Assembly (NCBI GenBank): GCA_030068145.1
Contig: JAPJBO010000095.1
Coordinates: forward strand, 62,001 to 126,000
DNA: 64,000 bases
Origin: Diplonema papillatum
Taxonomy: Eukaryota; Euglenozoa; Diplonemea; Diplonemida; Diplonemidae
Reading direction: 5' to 3'
How positions within the stretch are numbered: position 1 is the first letter of the stretch; every line of letters starts with the position of its first letter. This document shows positions 33,024 through 45,100 of this stretch, piece by piece. The position numbers were made by a program, and so were the translations under genes. Below the pieces are notes generated by a model. The model was not told the origin of the DNA. It did no database searches and saw nothing but the letters and a program-made list of their open reading frames with translations.

Positions 33024-33930
33024 ATGTCCTTGTCGTGGAGCAGCAACAGCACGGTCGAGCCCAACCCCGAATTCCCGTTCAACGCCAAGAAGGCCGGAAC
33101 GAATTCGTCCTACGACCTTCGACGAGGATTCCTCCCACTGGCATCTTCAGATGTATGTTCACCGACCTGGTGGTCACCCAGATCATTGGGCATGCGTGTG
33201 TAAACTGCAGGGAAAGGGAGTATCTCGATATTGCGAATTTCTTCGCTGGTGTGCTGACATTCGCGATGGGGTTGTCCGTAAAACAGGATCTCTACTCGTA
33301 CTGGTCCGTGGGCGCGCTTTTTTTCTGAAACCATGTCCAGGAAAAGGTGGCTCGATATTTACAGGACACTGCACTTCACAGACCCCCTCAGTGGAAAGAA
33401 GGAACACCCGGACCGACTCATCAATATACGAGAAAATTTCCAGCTTGTGTCTCTCCAGTGGCGGGACGTCTATGCTCCGCTACTTGCTTTGATGAGTCGA
33501 TCATCAAGTACAAAGACCGTGTCCGCTTGAAGCAATATATGCCCATGAAACAACACCGGTTCGGTTTGAAGTATTATGTTCTGGCTGCAGACTGGTTACA
33601 CTTTGGTATCGTCAGCGTATACTGGTAAGATTGCACAGATACTCACCCTGGCCCCGGGAACGTTGGTGAGCGTGAGCTTCCTGCAGCTGGCATACTCAGA
33701 AAGGCACGCGGACAACTACTACACAAGCATCCCCCTCATGCTAAGATTATACACCTTGGAATTCCATGCGGTCGGAACTGTCCGCAAAAATTGGAACGAG
33801 ATCCCACTTTTTAGCAAGTCCCAGAAGAAGCGCGGCCGCCCATCCCAGGTATAACGTTGTCGCCGAAGTAGCGACGGTCAGCGAGAAGACGATGGCAGAC
33901 TAGTGCCGCATCGTGTCAACATTTCGACTT
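33024..33930 (+). pseudogene. piggyBac transposase, frameshifted and truncated
   Basis: Pieces in changing frames line up in the order of a piggyBac DDE transposase. FRCMFTDLVVTQIIGH with DIANFFAGVLTFAMGL lies near 33140-33300. MSRKRWLDIYRTLHFTD follows near 33333. The catalytic-Asp segment CFDESIIKYKDRV with LKQYMPMKQHRFGLKYY lies near 33487-33580, then YTGKIAQIL. ERHADNYYTSIPL and GTVRKNW lie near 33700-33795. At least four frame changes break it, and the C-terminal part including the Cys-rich end was not found. No flanking TTAA ends were identified. Confidence 0.8.
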
Positions 33931-36900
33931 CCAAGGCGGCAACGGTAAGATATGCTTCGAAATCGCAAAATTCCAGCCCCAAAATGCCAGATAGAGCGAA
34001 GGTCCATAAAACTGAAAATGGGGAAAAAGTGGAAACTAACCTGTAGGTGCTTGGTCGGAGTTGGGTTCATCGCCATGTTTCACCTTCGAGAATCCGCCCG
34101 CCCAGCCTGTAGGTACGGGGTGCAGTCGGCCGGAAGAACAATAACTCCGGACCACATCGTGGAGACCCAAAAGAGCGACGGTACTGTGGGGTAGGGTAAC
34201 GCCGCTTAGTGAAAATCCTATAGGTAGGGGAGGAGGGTTTGCAAGAACGTGCTTGAAACAGTAGTAGCGGTGTAGAGGGCGAGGCTTGCAGCGCAAAATG
34301 CAGGGAAACCCACCAGAAGTTCGGGAGTGCCAAACAGGACGGACAGCGGGGACGGGTAACTCCGCCCCACAAATCCAATTTTCAATTTTATGTATGGCAA
34401 CGACTATTGAGGGGCTGGGATGCCGGCGGGGAGATGAAAACGGGTTTCGTAAGTGAACGCAAGAGGCGCAAAAAAAGGTACGAACGGATCTGCTACTAAA
34501 TGCCTTTACTTTTGCAGGGGTTACGAAGACGCCGGCGAATAACGCCTTCACGGGGCTGGTGTGTTCAGCAATTGCGTCCCCTTTCGTCTCCTGGATTCGG
34601 TCCAGCGTGCACGCATGGTACAGCGAGCGCGCAGACAACTGAATAAATCAGGACACCGTTGTTGTGTGTGCTGGATCGCTTGCTGGGACTCGCACACGAA
34701 AGCAAAAAGCCAGGACCAGGTGCGGGGAACTGGCCGACACTGAAACTGAGTCGGACCGGGTCGGGATGGAGACACCTGCCATTCTGAGACACCAGCGGAA
34801 GAAGGGGGGTTCGTAGGAGCATAAGGTCGAGAGCGGGGAGGTACAAGCTGCTTCGATCAATAAGCTGAGGAAGAACATCGGATAAGGTCCGAGGAGCGGA
34901 TTGCCACCTTGGCAGTTCCCAGCGAGATAAGGAAGAAACTTTACCTAGGAAACTGGTCACGACCTTCCTGGACCAGAGATGACAACTCATATCGATCGAG
35001 GGGAGAGAGCTTAGAACTGGAGGAGGAAACACTTGAAATGAGTCTCAGTTCTCAAGAGAAGCGTTGAAGTATGGTTGAAGAGTGTGTGTCAGAGTTAGAG
35101 AGTGTGTGTCAGAGAAAACAGTGGGAAAGGATTGTAAATGGGCGTTTCGCGTGAAACAGCAATACGCGGGTGTGTTACCGACTGAGTTGTGATGAGAAGT
35201 CGGTGCTTTATTAGTAGGTGCAATACAACAGGTCTGTTTGTAAACGAAGCAGTAATGAAGGAGCCTGCGCCAGTCGTTCTTCTCGATTGAACAGCAGACT
35301 CCCTGTGCCATCCCGGGCACTGCAAACGTTCCAACATGGTTTTCCCTGTTTCACTCGGCAGATGCGCAACTCAAAACTTCTTATGATCAGTGTTGTCCTC
35401 TGTCGCAATTTATCCTGTCTGCAGTCGGCCCACTCGTCCTACTGGTTTCAACCACTACTCTTAGGCACGGGCCGTCATCAGCGTGGTACTCTAGTAGGCG
35501 ACCGGTCGGTCTCGTACAGGTCATTTTCTGCACACTTCATGCGCTGGAGTGGGTCATATTCTTTTCTTTCACGAGGGTATTATGCTAGCAAGTCGGCCGA
35601 CGGTATCATAAACGCTCGGATAGGGGAGCTGGGTGAGCAAGGTGCCAGGGTGGTTAAAGTGAGGTCGCACGGAATTCACGAGAGACCGAAGCTGCAGTCT
35701 GAAAGGGTGTGTTTGCGAAAGCGATGAAAAGGCGTCTACAGTCGCATGTGCTAAACGTGTCTCTTCTGGTCACTCTCGTGACTCTGATTGATGATTGGGG
35801 GAGGGTGCTTTTCTACTGTCATATTCTTCAACCACCTTTTTTTGTGGTGAGGGCAGAAGCCTGGAAGCTTACAGGCTGTCGGCTAGCGTTCTTCCTGCGG
35901 CAACGAGGGAGGCTGATGATGATCAGGATCCCAACGGGGGGGTGCAGAGGAGGAATCTGCAAGGCTGCAAGCTCCCAGCGGGTGGCCGAGCCCACCACCT
36001 TCAGCTATGTCAGCCCTGCGTTGGTGTGCAAGCAGCCAACCACCACAGGACTGCAGGTTTCGCCACTTACCCTGACGCAAGGCCGCAGCAGCAGCCATCT
36101 GCAGGCACCCAGAGATATAATCGAGGTCACAAGACACGCAAGGATGCACGTAGCATCTCCGAGGCGCAATCAGGGGCCGCACCGTCTCTACGGTCGACGG
36201 TCGACGGAGCCTCTGGGCCGTGGGCCGTAATTTGCGCACATGTAGAAGGCCCGCAAAAAAAAGGCTGTCCCTTAAGGACAGCGCCTGCTTTCATCTGCTG
36301 CTGCTGCTGCTTGTAGGGGCGAGGGGAAGAGAAGCATCTGCGACTCCTGTTTTCTTTTTTTTGCGGTAGACGATTTACGTCGTTTTGATGTCTGGCGACT
36401 TTGCTTATTTTTGCTTGCTTGTGTTTCTTCTCCTGAGACCTTTTTTGTTGGTAGAGGTCCCTTTTTTTGAAGACAACTGAAAAAGGAGAACACGAACATC
36501 AAAACTGGATATTCAAAGAAATTTGGTCACTGGTATCATGTCCCCCTCAGAACGGCAGACACTTTGCTCTGTGATATTCACGCTCAAGAAGCCGATATAG
36601 ATTTTTGGAAACTCGAGAGCGTGACAAAGATCGAGAGAGCAAGAGAGAGCATAGAAAGGTCTTCTTTGACGATGAGAATTAAGTCGAACTGATCGAGAGA
36701 TTCGAGGCATCGCTTTGTAGCTGGTTTGAGGCATCGCTACCGAGGGGATACTCGTGACTGCAATTGCCAGCCGTAGAACTAGCTTGCGACTTGTACGTCG
36801 ACTAACTTGACTTCCAGTCTGTTTTTGGCCCCGGCCAATCCTGCACTCAGTGCACTGCCTAAAACAAAATTAAGTAGAACGAGGTGTCTTCCGACCGCGA

Positions 36901-39177
36901 CATGACGCTCCGTAATGCAAGTGACTGGCCCTATACGGCAGACACACGGGAATCGTCGCTATATTGATACACCGGCGAGTGAAAGAAGACGGCCACGGTC
37001 GGAATGGCAGAGACCCGTCAGAATGGCAGAGACCTTTTCAGTTTCTGCGTTGTTTTTTAGAACCCCTCCCCTACTAAGGCTGTGCAGGCCGCCAAAGACC
37101 AACACAGTACCCATTTAGCTGGTCAGGGCCAATTTATATTTCTTGCTGAGCCTTATTGCAAATGTGCCCTGCTTCCATCTGGGAACTTCCATACACAACC
37201 AAAAGCGCAGATGGGCACTGGGGCCAGGGTAGTCGCGGGTGGCCCCGTCTACACCGTATCCCTCAGCTACCGATGGCGGCTATTTTCATCATTTAGGAGT
37301 CATTTGTTAGAGTTTTAGCGTTATCTGAGGTATCTCATGCTGCCGAGCACCGCGGTGACGTTTGTGTTGTAGACGACTCGAGGACCTGGTGGTCTGTGCA
37401 CCTGAAATCAGGCACAACTTGATGTCTCGACTTCGACCACAACACGGTTGCCCCATCAAAGAATATGCTCGGCAAACTACCCTTTTTTCCGAAAAACAGG
37501 GGTCTTTCAGGGTCCTTTCAGGGTCCTTTCAGGGTCCCGGCGGTTTGGCGACACATTTTGCAGGCGTTTTATGAACCCACACCGGTGTGGATCAAACTTT
37601 CCTGGGGTTTCCGATTGTTTTTGGGTTCCGTTTGCGGTAGTGTCCTAGTCGGGCTGCTTTTTCGAAGGGGCTGAATTGTCAATCACAGACATGTGGAATC
37701 TGTAGAGGGACGGCTCCTTCGAACCCGCTCGATCTCCAGAATGCTCCTCTTTTCCTCTGAATAAAATGCGGCATGTCACGAACTCGTTGAATCGCTGTTC
37801 GCCTGACTGAGTGCCAAGGGCATCATTGGGTGTTGCTTGCGGTGGCTTTGGCATCTAAAGATAGGAAGACTGGCTTAATTTGATTGCAGAACGCGAGAGG
37901 GGGACACGGGAGATGTGAGAACTGAGTGGGACATTAAGGTGGGAGGGAAAGGCAACCGAAGACGTTCGTGGCACTGATACCGGCAACCGTCATACATTCC
38001 CACTGCTAGCCAAAGGTTTTCACCGGGCAGGGAAAAAAAGGGTTGGAATTCTGAGAGCTGGCAGCCCGACGCGTTGAACCCCGTCCACGTGTTCGTCGCT
38101 AGTCACATCAAGTTTTGCTTAGGAGGGCCACTTCTGCCCATGTACCGGTGGAGTTCCGAAGACGAGCAATCCAAGACGAGCAGAGGTGAAATACGGCCGC
38201 AGCAAGAACTGGGTTTTGAGTGCGAAGAGCTCAGGAAGACATCCAGGCAAAAACTAGGTTTTGACCGCGACCAGTACTCAGAGGGCCGTGCTGACACCCT
38301 GCCACGCGAGCGCCCGCCCAGATTCTGGCCAGAAATACCCAGAAGACCGGCCAGAAACAGACGTGTCAATTCTCCACATCGACATCGTCCATTCTTTCCG
38401 ATCTGACCAACCCGGCCCTGACTCAGGCCAGCTCACTTTAAACAACGCTAGGTGTCTAAAGCTCTGCTCCTTTACTTTTTCTCGATTTGCATGAGAGGAA
38501 TTCAGTTCAGTACACTCGTACAGCCGTAAATCCAGTTCAACCACTATAGCAGCTGCTCTCGACAAATCGACACCCGTCAGAGTTATCGAATCTGATGATC
38601 CGGGAGATCCCTCCGAAATACTGGGGTGACCACGAATTTTGTTCATGGTGCCAACGACCGTTTAGTGTGTTTGTGTCCGGCGGTTGGAGTGAAGACTTTG
38701 CTCGCAGGCGCGAAAGGGCAGCTGAGATCAACAATCAAACGATAGAACGAGCTCGGCGACGGCATCGACAGCAGGTTGCTCAGAACGACCTGAAAGTGTG
38801 ATGTAGACTAAATATCATTGTCGACTTCAAAGTCACGCTAGTATTAGATTTGCAAACTTTGCCCCAGATTATTAGATTCAAGAGAGAAAGTCAGATTCGC
38901 GCACGACCAAGTGCCAAAAACCACTTCTGAGTGCCAAAGATTAGTTCTTCGTTCGAAGGAACCTTATCGCCCTCTGGGGATTCGACATCCCGACGAGCTA
39001 ATAGACTCACGGGCAAATAGGTTGTTAGTAAACAGGGTTGGTCCTGGCCCTACCTTCCTGATCTGGCCCACCCAGGGCAAAAGCTAAAAACTCAAGTCCG
39101 ACACTGCATAGAACAGCACGGGCAGATGAAAACTGGCAAAAAGCTGGGAAGAAAGGGGTAGAAGAGCGGGTGTACAC
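33931..39177. other. Intergenic and cyclase 2 3-prime region, no gene recognised
   Basis: No convincing gene. Overlapping plus-strand frames of 173 codons at 35709-36316 are polar and Gln/His-rich, without a recognisable domain. GGGTCCTTTCA repeats three times at 37500-37535. The donor AAG|GTGTAC at 39178/39177 implies a further exon of cyclase 2 on the minus strand. One candidate acceptor, TTTCAG|GTCGTT near 38789, opens a frame of about 48 codons, unconfirmed. Confidence 0.4.
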
Positions 39178-42100
39178 CTTCAAAGTTGCGTCTGATTCTG
39201 CTGCTGCGTTGAAGATGCGAAGCGCGTTTTCGCTACCGGACATGGCTTCTTTGAAGAGGGCAGTGTGTCGGTGGTGCTCCGAGTCGTCGAGGGCTTCCCA
39301 GATGCTCTCGATGTCTTTTAGCTTCGACGTAAAAAACTCGTACAGCGGCACCTTTCGTTCCATGGCCACGTCGAGCCACATGTCAACGAGTCGCAGCAGC
39401 GCAGCCGTGTTGGACCGGGACGTCAGCATCGAATTGACGGTGAAGTCGGCCACCAGGCAAAACGTGTTGAACTGCTGGCACATGTCGGCGGCCATCATGG
39501 CAACCGTCACGCACTTCCCGGTCACCGTGCTGAACCGCTTGTTGATTGTGCCAACGTTTCCGTAGTGCATCAGCCCCGTGGCTACCCCGATGCGCACGAT
39601 CGCCGCTCTGCAACGGCGGTCGACTTCGCTCGCAAATTGCAGGGCGGCGCTGGGGTGGTTCCTGCACGTTTTCACCGTGTTCCACGCCACAATCAGCGCG
39701 CTGCCGCACAACGACACGACCGAACCATCTGTCAACGATGCCGCGTCCGAAGCGCACCGAACGACCTGTTTGAAAGTGAAGTACTTTCGAGTTTCTGGGG
39801 GAGTCGCGATCCGGGGCAGGGTCTGCAGAGTCTCACTACCCCGTCCGCTCTGCCTTACGGTTGACTTCAGCGCAAGGCCAAGCCCAGAGGACACGCCATG
39901 CCGCGTTGGTTAACAATTCGGTAGCTGCTGGACCCGTAGACCCGTGGCTCTGCAGTACTGCCGAACACGTGAAGCTTGGCTCCCGTGTCGTCTTGCCAGA
40001 ATCCAGCTGCTGCCAACGAGAAACATATGAGTCGATGCCAAAAGGGGGGGTTTGGGCGGAAAGATCCCCGCATAGTTCACCAGGGTCTGACGGGTACTGA
40101 GGCCCCATACCCTTCCTAAAACATCATTCTGCGTTCAAATACGCCCTCAGAAGCCTCCGGAGAGCCTTCTATGATGTCCCAAATGCGATTTTGTGGGTTT
40201 TTAGGGGGTCCCCCCGTCTGCTGGCCGTAAACCGCCATAGAAGACACATATGCAACCTGATGCTGGGTCGCTCCTCGGAGCAAAATCCCGGCCTAAACAC
40301 ACGTTTTCGGCGTTCTCTAGCACTCTCCAGGTGCATTCGACCCTCGGACTTCATAAATTATCTCGCTTACAGGTGTTCCGGGGTGTGCAAAAACAAGGCG
40401 AATGGACCCTACAGACCGTACCACGCCCTGCCTGTCTATACAGGCTTTGGGGTCGAATTGCGCCGCCTTGGCGCCATATGCACCGTTTTGGTCTCGTTTG
40501 TGCTGCTTTGGGATCCACTAAGAACTCTGGTCTGATTTGCGGGACGCTTTGCTCGGTTTTGGCGCCCACTTTCACCGTTCAAAGTGCATCCAGTGGTGAA
40601 GACTTTGCGCCGAAGCTGGAGAGGAAGCGACCCAGTAGGCGCCACTTCACCGTGAGCGGGTCTCGGAACAGGACTCAAACTGTGGCCCAGGTGATACTGC
40701 CGACCATGGCGGGTGTGTGCGCCACACAGTTTGTCTGACCAAGCTCACTGCACAGAGAGAGCTTGCCACACATCCCTCGGGTCATGTGCCGCCTGTGCAA
40801 AGTCATCCAGCGAGAAGCACTTTGCAGCCATGGGTGAGAAAGATGCCAGAAGGGAAGACATTGCCAGGAAAGCTCTGAAAGCCTGCCCTGAAAGCGGTGA
40901 AGCCTGCTTCAAAAACATGAAGTGAACGCGTCGTAGTCAACCGCTTCGACGACGATTGAGAACGGCTGATGATCGCCTGTTACTCAAGGTGACCTCTTCG
41001 CTTACAACGCTTGTCCTACTTCGTTCACCAAGCCTTGCAGAATCACCAGAATAGCATAAAATGATGCAGGTAGAAGCCTGAACAGGCCTTAGAACAGTGA
41101 AAGTGGGCGCCAAAACCGAGGAAAGCGTCCCGCAAATCAGACCAGAGTTCTTAGTGGACCCCAAAGCAGCACAAACGAAGCCCGAAACGGTGGATATGGC
41201 GCCAAAGCCGGTGCAGTTTGACCCCAAAGCCTGTCTAGATAGGCAGGGCGTAGTTCGGTCTGTCCCCAATGCAGGGGGCCATTCTCCTTATCTTTGCACG
41301 TCCCGGAACACCTGTGAGTGAAAGAAACCACGAAGCCCGAGGGTCGAATGCACCTGGAGAGTGCTAGAGCACGCCGAAAACGTGTGTTTGGGCTGGGATC
41401 TTGCTCAGAGAAGCGACCCAGCATCAGGTTGCATGTGTCTACTATGGCGGTTTACGGCCAGCAGGCGGGGGGACCCCTAAAAACCCACAAAATCGCATTT
41501 GGGACATCATAGAAGGCTCTCCGGAGGCTTCTGAGGGCGTATTTGAACGCAGAATGATGTTTTAGGAAGGGTATGGGGCCTCAGTACCCGTCAGACCCTG
41601 GTGAACTATGCGGGGATTTTTCCGCCCAAACCCCCCCCCCCCCTTTTGGCATCGTACCATATGGTTAAAGGAAAAAACAGTGGTGTCACCTGAGGGGGGG
41701 GTAATCTCAGGGCCGCATCTAGCAAGAATATTAGCGTATACCGAGCTGGGTGATGTGTTTGCCCTTGACTCTTTGGTAATGGTAAATACAAAACTCATGA
41801 AAACCAGCATAGCAACCTCCTTCCCGAAAGACTGTTGGGGCGGCTTGCAGACTAATTCTTGCTTTGAGAAGTTGGTGTTTATCTTTTGCAAGGTCATGTC
41901 TTATCGGGGCTTCTTTATTCTTTTGACACGGTCTAGCTTGGTTCGTTGGTTTGCCGTTCTCTTCTGCTGTTGGTAGATACAGTGCAAGTTTGAGGGTAGC
42001 AACGTGGCCTATCCAAAGAAGTTCAGAGAGAGAGAGAACACATCGAACCAAGTTCATAGATGTGATAGTCACGTCTTTAGCAGTCAGGGGTCTCCCCACC

Positions 42101-45100
42101 CATTTGCATGCGTCACTTCTTACTCTCTCGTCGTTCGGTTGGGAGAAGGGGGAAAGTGTTGGACCTGGTTGCACGTTTCGAAGGTTCTCCCATCTGATAC
42201 TTCCAGCAGCTTACAAACTGCGACGGTAGCTTCCAGCTGCTGCAAGAAGAGCCCCGTCTTCTTCGTGGGGTGAACGTCACCAGTAACCCGCGTAGAGTCC
42301 TTGCCGCTGGACCGCGTTACGTCCGAGCCACTGCGAGATCGTTTCATTGTGTTATGCGGTGAGGTCCCAGGCACATCGACACGGTAAATGTCGCTGCCCG
42401 CCTCAATCCGCTCACTGTACTCAGCAGACGCCACAAGATACAGCCTGTGGTCACCCAAACCCTTCAACGAATGCTCACCGTGATCCACCCAACATCCTGT
42501 GGCCTCCGGGTCACTGCTCGACAACGCGGGACGAACAGCCTTCAAGAACGAATCAGTCACGCACAGAGTGCCAGCCTTTGCTTTCCCCTCCACTCTGGAC
42601 GCCATGTTCACGACGCCGCCTCGATAGTCTGACCTGCCTGTGATAGGGTTTTCCTCGAGCACAGCAATTCCGCAGTGGGCCCCCATGCGAACGCGCATGC
42701 CACCAAACTTCGGCTTGCCGTCCTTTCCCTTGAAAACATTGAGCTCCAGGTCAGACGGCCACTTCTCCTCGAGCATCATTTTTTGCGCTTTGAACGCGAA
42801 CTTCAACGCAGCAACCGGGTCTTTGAACGCAAGCATGAACGAGTCGCCAATCGTCTTAACTTCGTAGCCTTCGAACTTTGACGCTGCTTCCCTCATGAGC
42901 TGGTTGTGGGTTTCCAGAGCTACGTCCATGTCGCCAGGTGACTTTTCCCACAGAGCTGTGCTTCCTTGAATATCCGTGAACACGAATGATACCAAGCCCG
43001 ATGGCGGCTCAACTGCGCAGTACCCGCCCATTTCGTCTGCCGATTTCTGGAGGACGGCGTTCGGGACGTAGGCTTTGAACTCTTTCAGCTTGCGGACCAT
43101 CGTGTTGAAGGACAGCTGCATCGAGTGCACTTCCAGCAGGCTTGACATCTTCGCATCCTGCTGTTCAAGCTTCATCTCTGCTACAAGTGCCATTTCCTCC
43201 TGCAAGCGCTTGATGGGCGCAACCATGTACACAGTGATCAATGCTACCACACCAGCGATCGCCATTGCAATCGGAACCGTCACCGCAAGTAAGATCGCTC
43301 GTTGTGTTGCAACATTGTCTTCCTGTCGTTGTTTTCACATTCGTCGCTAGTCGTGTGAACATTCACGTTGCTCTTGGGTCTGATTTCCGACCCAACTAAG
43401 ATTGAGATATGAAATCCAAGCCACAAATTGCATATCGATTGTTGGCCATTTAGCCCCAGGAAACCACCCAAAAACACCGGGCCTGAGCATTGCGCAGGGG
43501 CGGAGGCTTCCCTCGTTGGGGCACTTTATATCACTTCATGGGGAGCGTCGAAAAAGACAGGCGTTTCATTGACTTCACTTCTTCGAGGGAACGCAGAGGT
43601 TTGCCTTTCCTTTTGTTGCAACATGTCGAGGTGAGGGGGAGGTACCTGCGCCTGCTGCGCGTGGGCGACGTTGGCCTTCTTTTCGCGAATGGCTTCCTTC
43701 ATCGTTCCGGTCAGCGACTCGAGCGGGAGGGAGAACACGATCCACATCCGAAACCCGGGAACCTCGGTCTGAAAGAGGCCGGTCTGCAGCAGGTACGTTG
43801 CGTTCAGCTCGTCGAGTTGGGCAAGGTACGGGTTGTTGACTGCCGTTTCGTAACCCCCTCTTTGGCGGATGGCCTTGGCGGAGCTCCGAACCACAGGGTC
43901 CGGGTGCTCCACGTCTAGATAGAACGCGAAGTACGTCTCGTTGTACCTGTACGAGTCCTCGCCGCTTGAACTCGCGGTGATAGTGCCGCTCGAGTTGTAC
44001 AGCGTCCTATGGTACGTGTCATCCGGGGCAAACCGGTCGAGGATCGGATCGTCATCGTGAACTGCGAAGAGCGTCATGTTTTCCCCTTGCTTCCCTGTGC
44101 TTACCTGCCGCAATATGGCCTGCAGCATGTTGGTGAGGTCTCGACCCGAGTAGTACGACCGCACCGACAGCGATGCGCCAGACACCGGATCGATGTAGTT
44201 GTATAGTGCGATCACGCCTTGCACGTCAGTATAGTACCTGCGCCGTTCGTTTTGGTTTTCTTTTTAGCGTTTATTTGTGGAACAGAAATTCGGTATTTTA
44301 AATCTTGGTTTGTTGAAACTATGCTAACGTTGCAGGGAATGGTGAACTAGACTTCTTGAGTGAGTGTGTGCTCACGATTGCGGAGTCGGAGAACCTAAAG
44401 CAGGGCCGACCCCTTCGTGAGAATGGCTCTCATTTTCCTCTTTGTTGGCAATCATAACGAGTTTGGGCACGGCTAAATGTGGCTGGACAGGTGAGCGGGG
44501 CGCAAAAACCGCGAGATATTGAGAAACTCTGCAAAAACGCAATTTTCGGGCACAGACCCCGAAAACCAACAAACTCCGTAAACCATTTTCGACCGGAAAA
44601 GAGTCCTCGGCCGGGTTCGAACCCGGGCCTCCGGGCCTGAAGCACGCAAATACCCGGTGCCAAATCACGGGTCGAGAAAAACCCGGAGCGAGGGAATCGA
44701 CTCCTTACTAGCAATTTCCTAAAATCTCACTACACAAAAGTGCTGCCGGGCTTCGCCCGCGGACCCCCTTATAAGTGGGGTTGGCTCGACAGAGCTATTA
44801 TCATACCTCTTTCTGTCTCGGAAAAAAGAACATCATTTCCGGAGTTGGGGCTTGCGCTGATAAAACGAAGTAACGGACGATCAGCATCCACTGCCTCAAC
44901 GGTTGTTCCGGAATTGTTCTCGTCAGTACAGATGTACTATTGAAGAAAAAAAAGGACGATGCGGCGCAGCATCCGTGGGACGCGAACGAGGGGTCGTGCT
45001 CGTTTACTATGCACACCAACACAGTGCCCATTTCGACTTTGTATGGGGGAACTCGAGCCTGGCTTCGTGGACGCCCGGAGAAGACGTGGTTAGCAGAAGC

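Larger units (their letters stand above)
39766..42164 (-). other. Intron 3 of cyclase 2, carries a foldback element
   Basis: AACCAG|GTCCAAC to TTTCAAACAG|GTCGTTC, 2,399 nt, phase 0, at the same position as the 338-nt intron of cyclase 1. The size difference is largely explained by the 1.6-kb inverted-repeat element it contains. Confidence 0.87.

Noticed and set aside
38537..38789. Terminal exon of cyclase 2
   Set aside because: There is a good acceptor (TTTCAG|GTCGTT), but the resulting peptide has no counterpart downstream of cyclase 1, so it is not annotated as coding.
44600..44670. A functional tRNA gene
   Set aside because: There are an A-box-like segment and a good B-box, but no acceptor-stem pairing or anticodon arm of normal geometry, and the sequence continues into a body shared with other copies; it is a SINE-like head.
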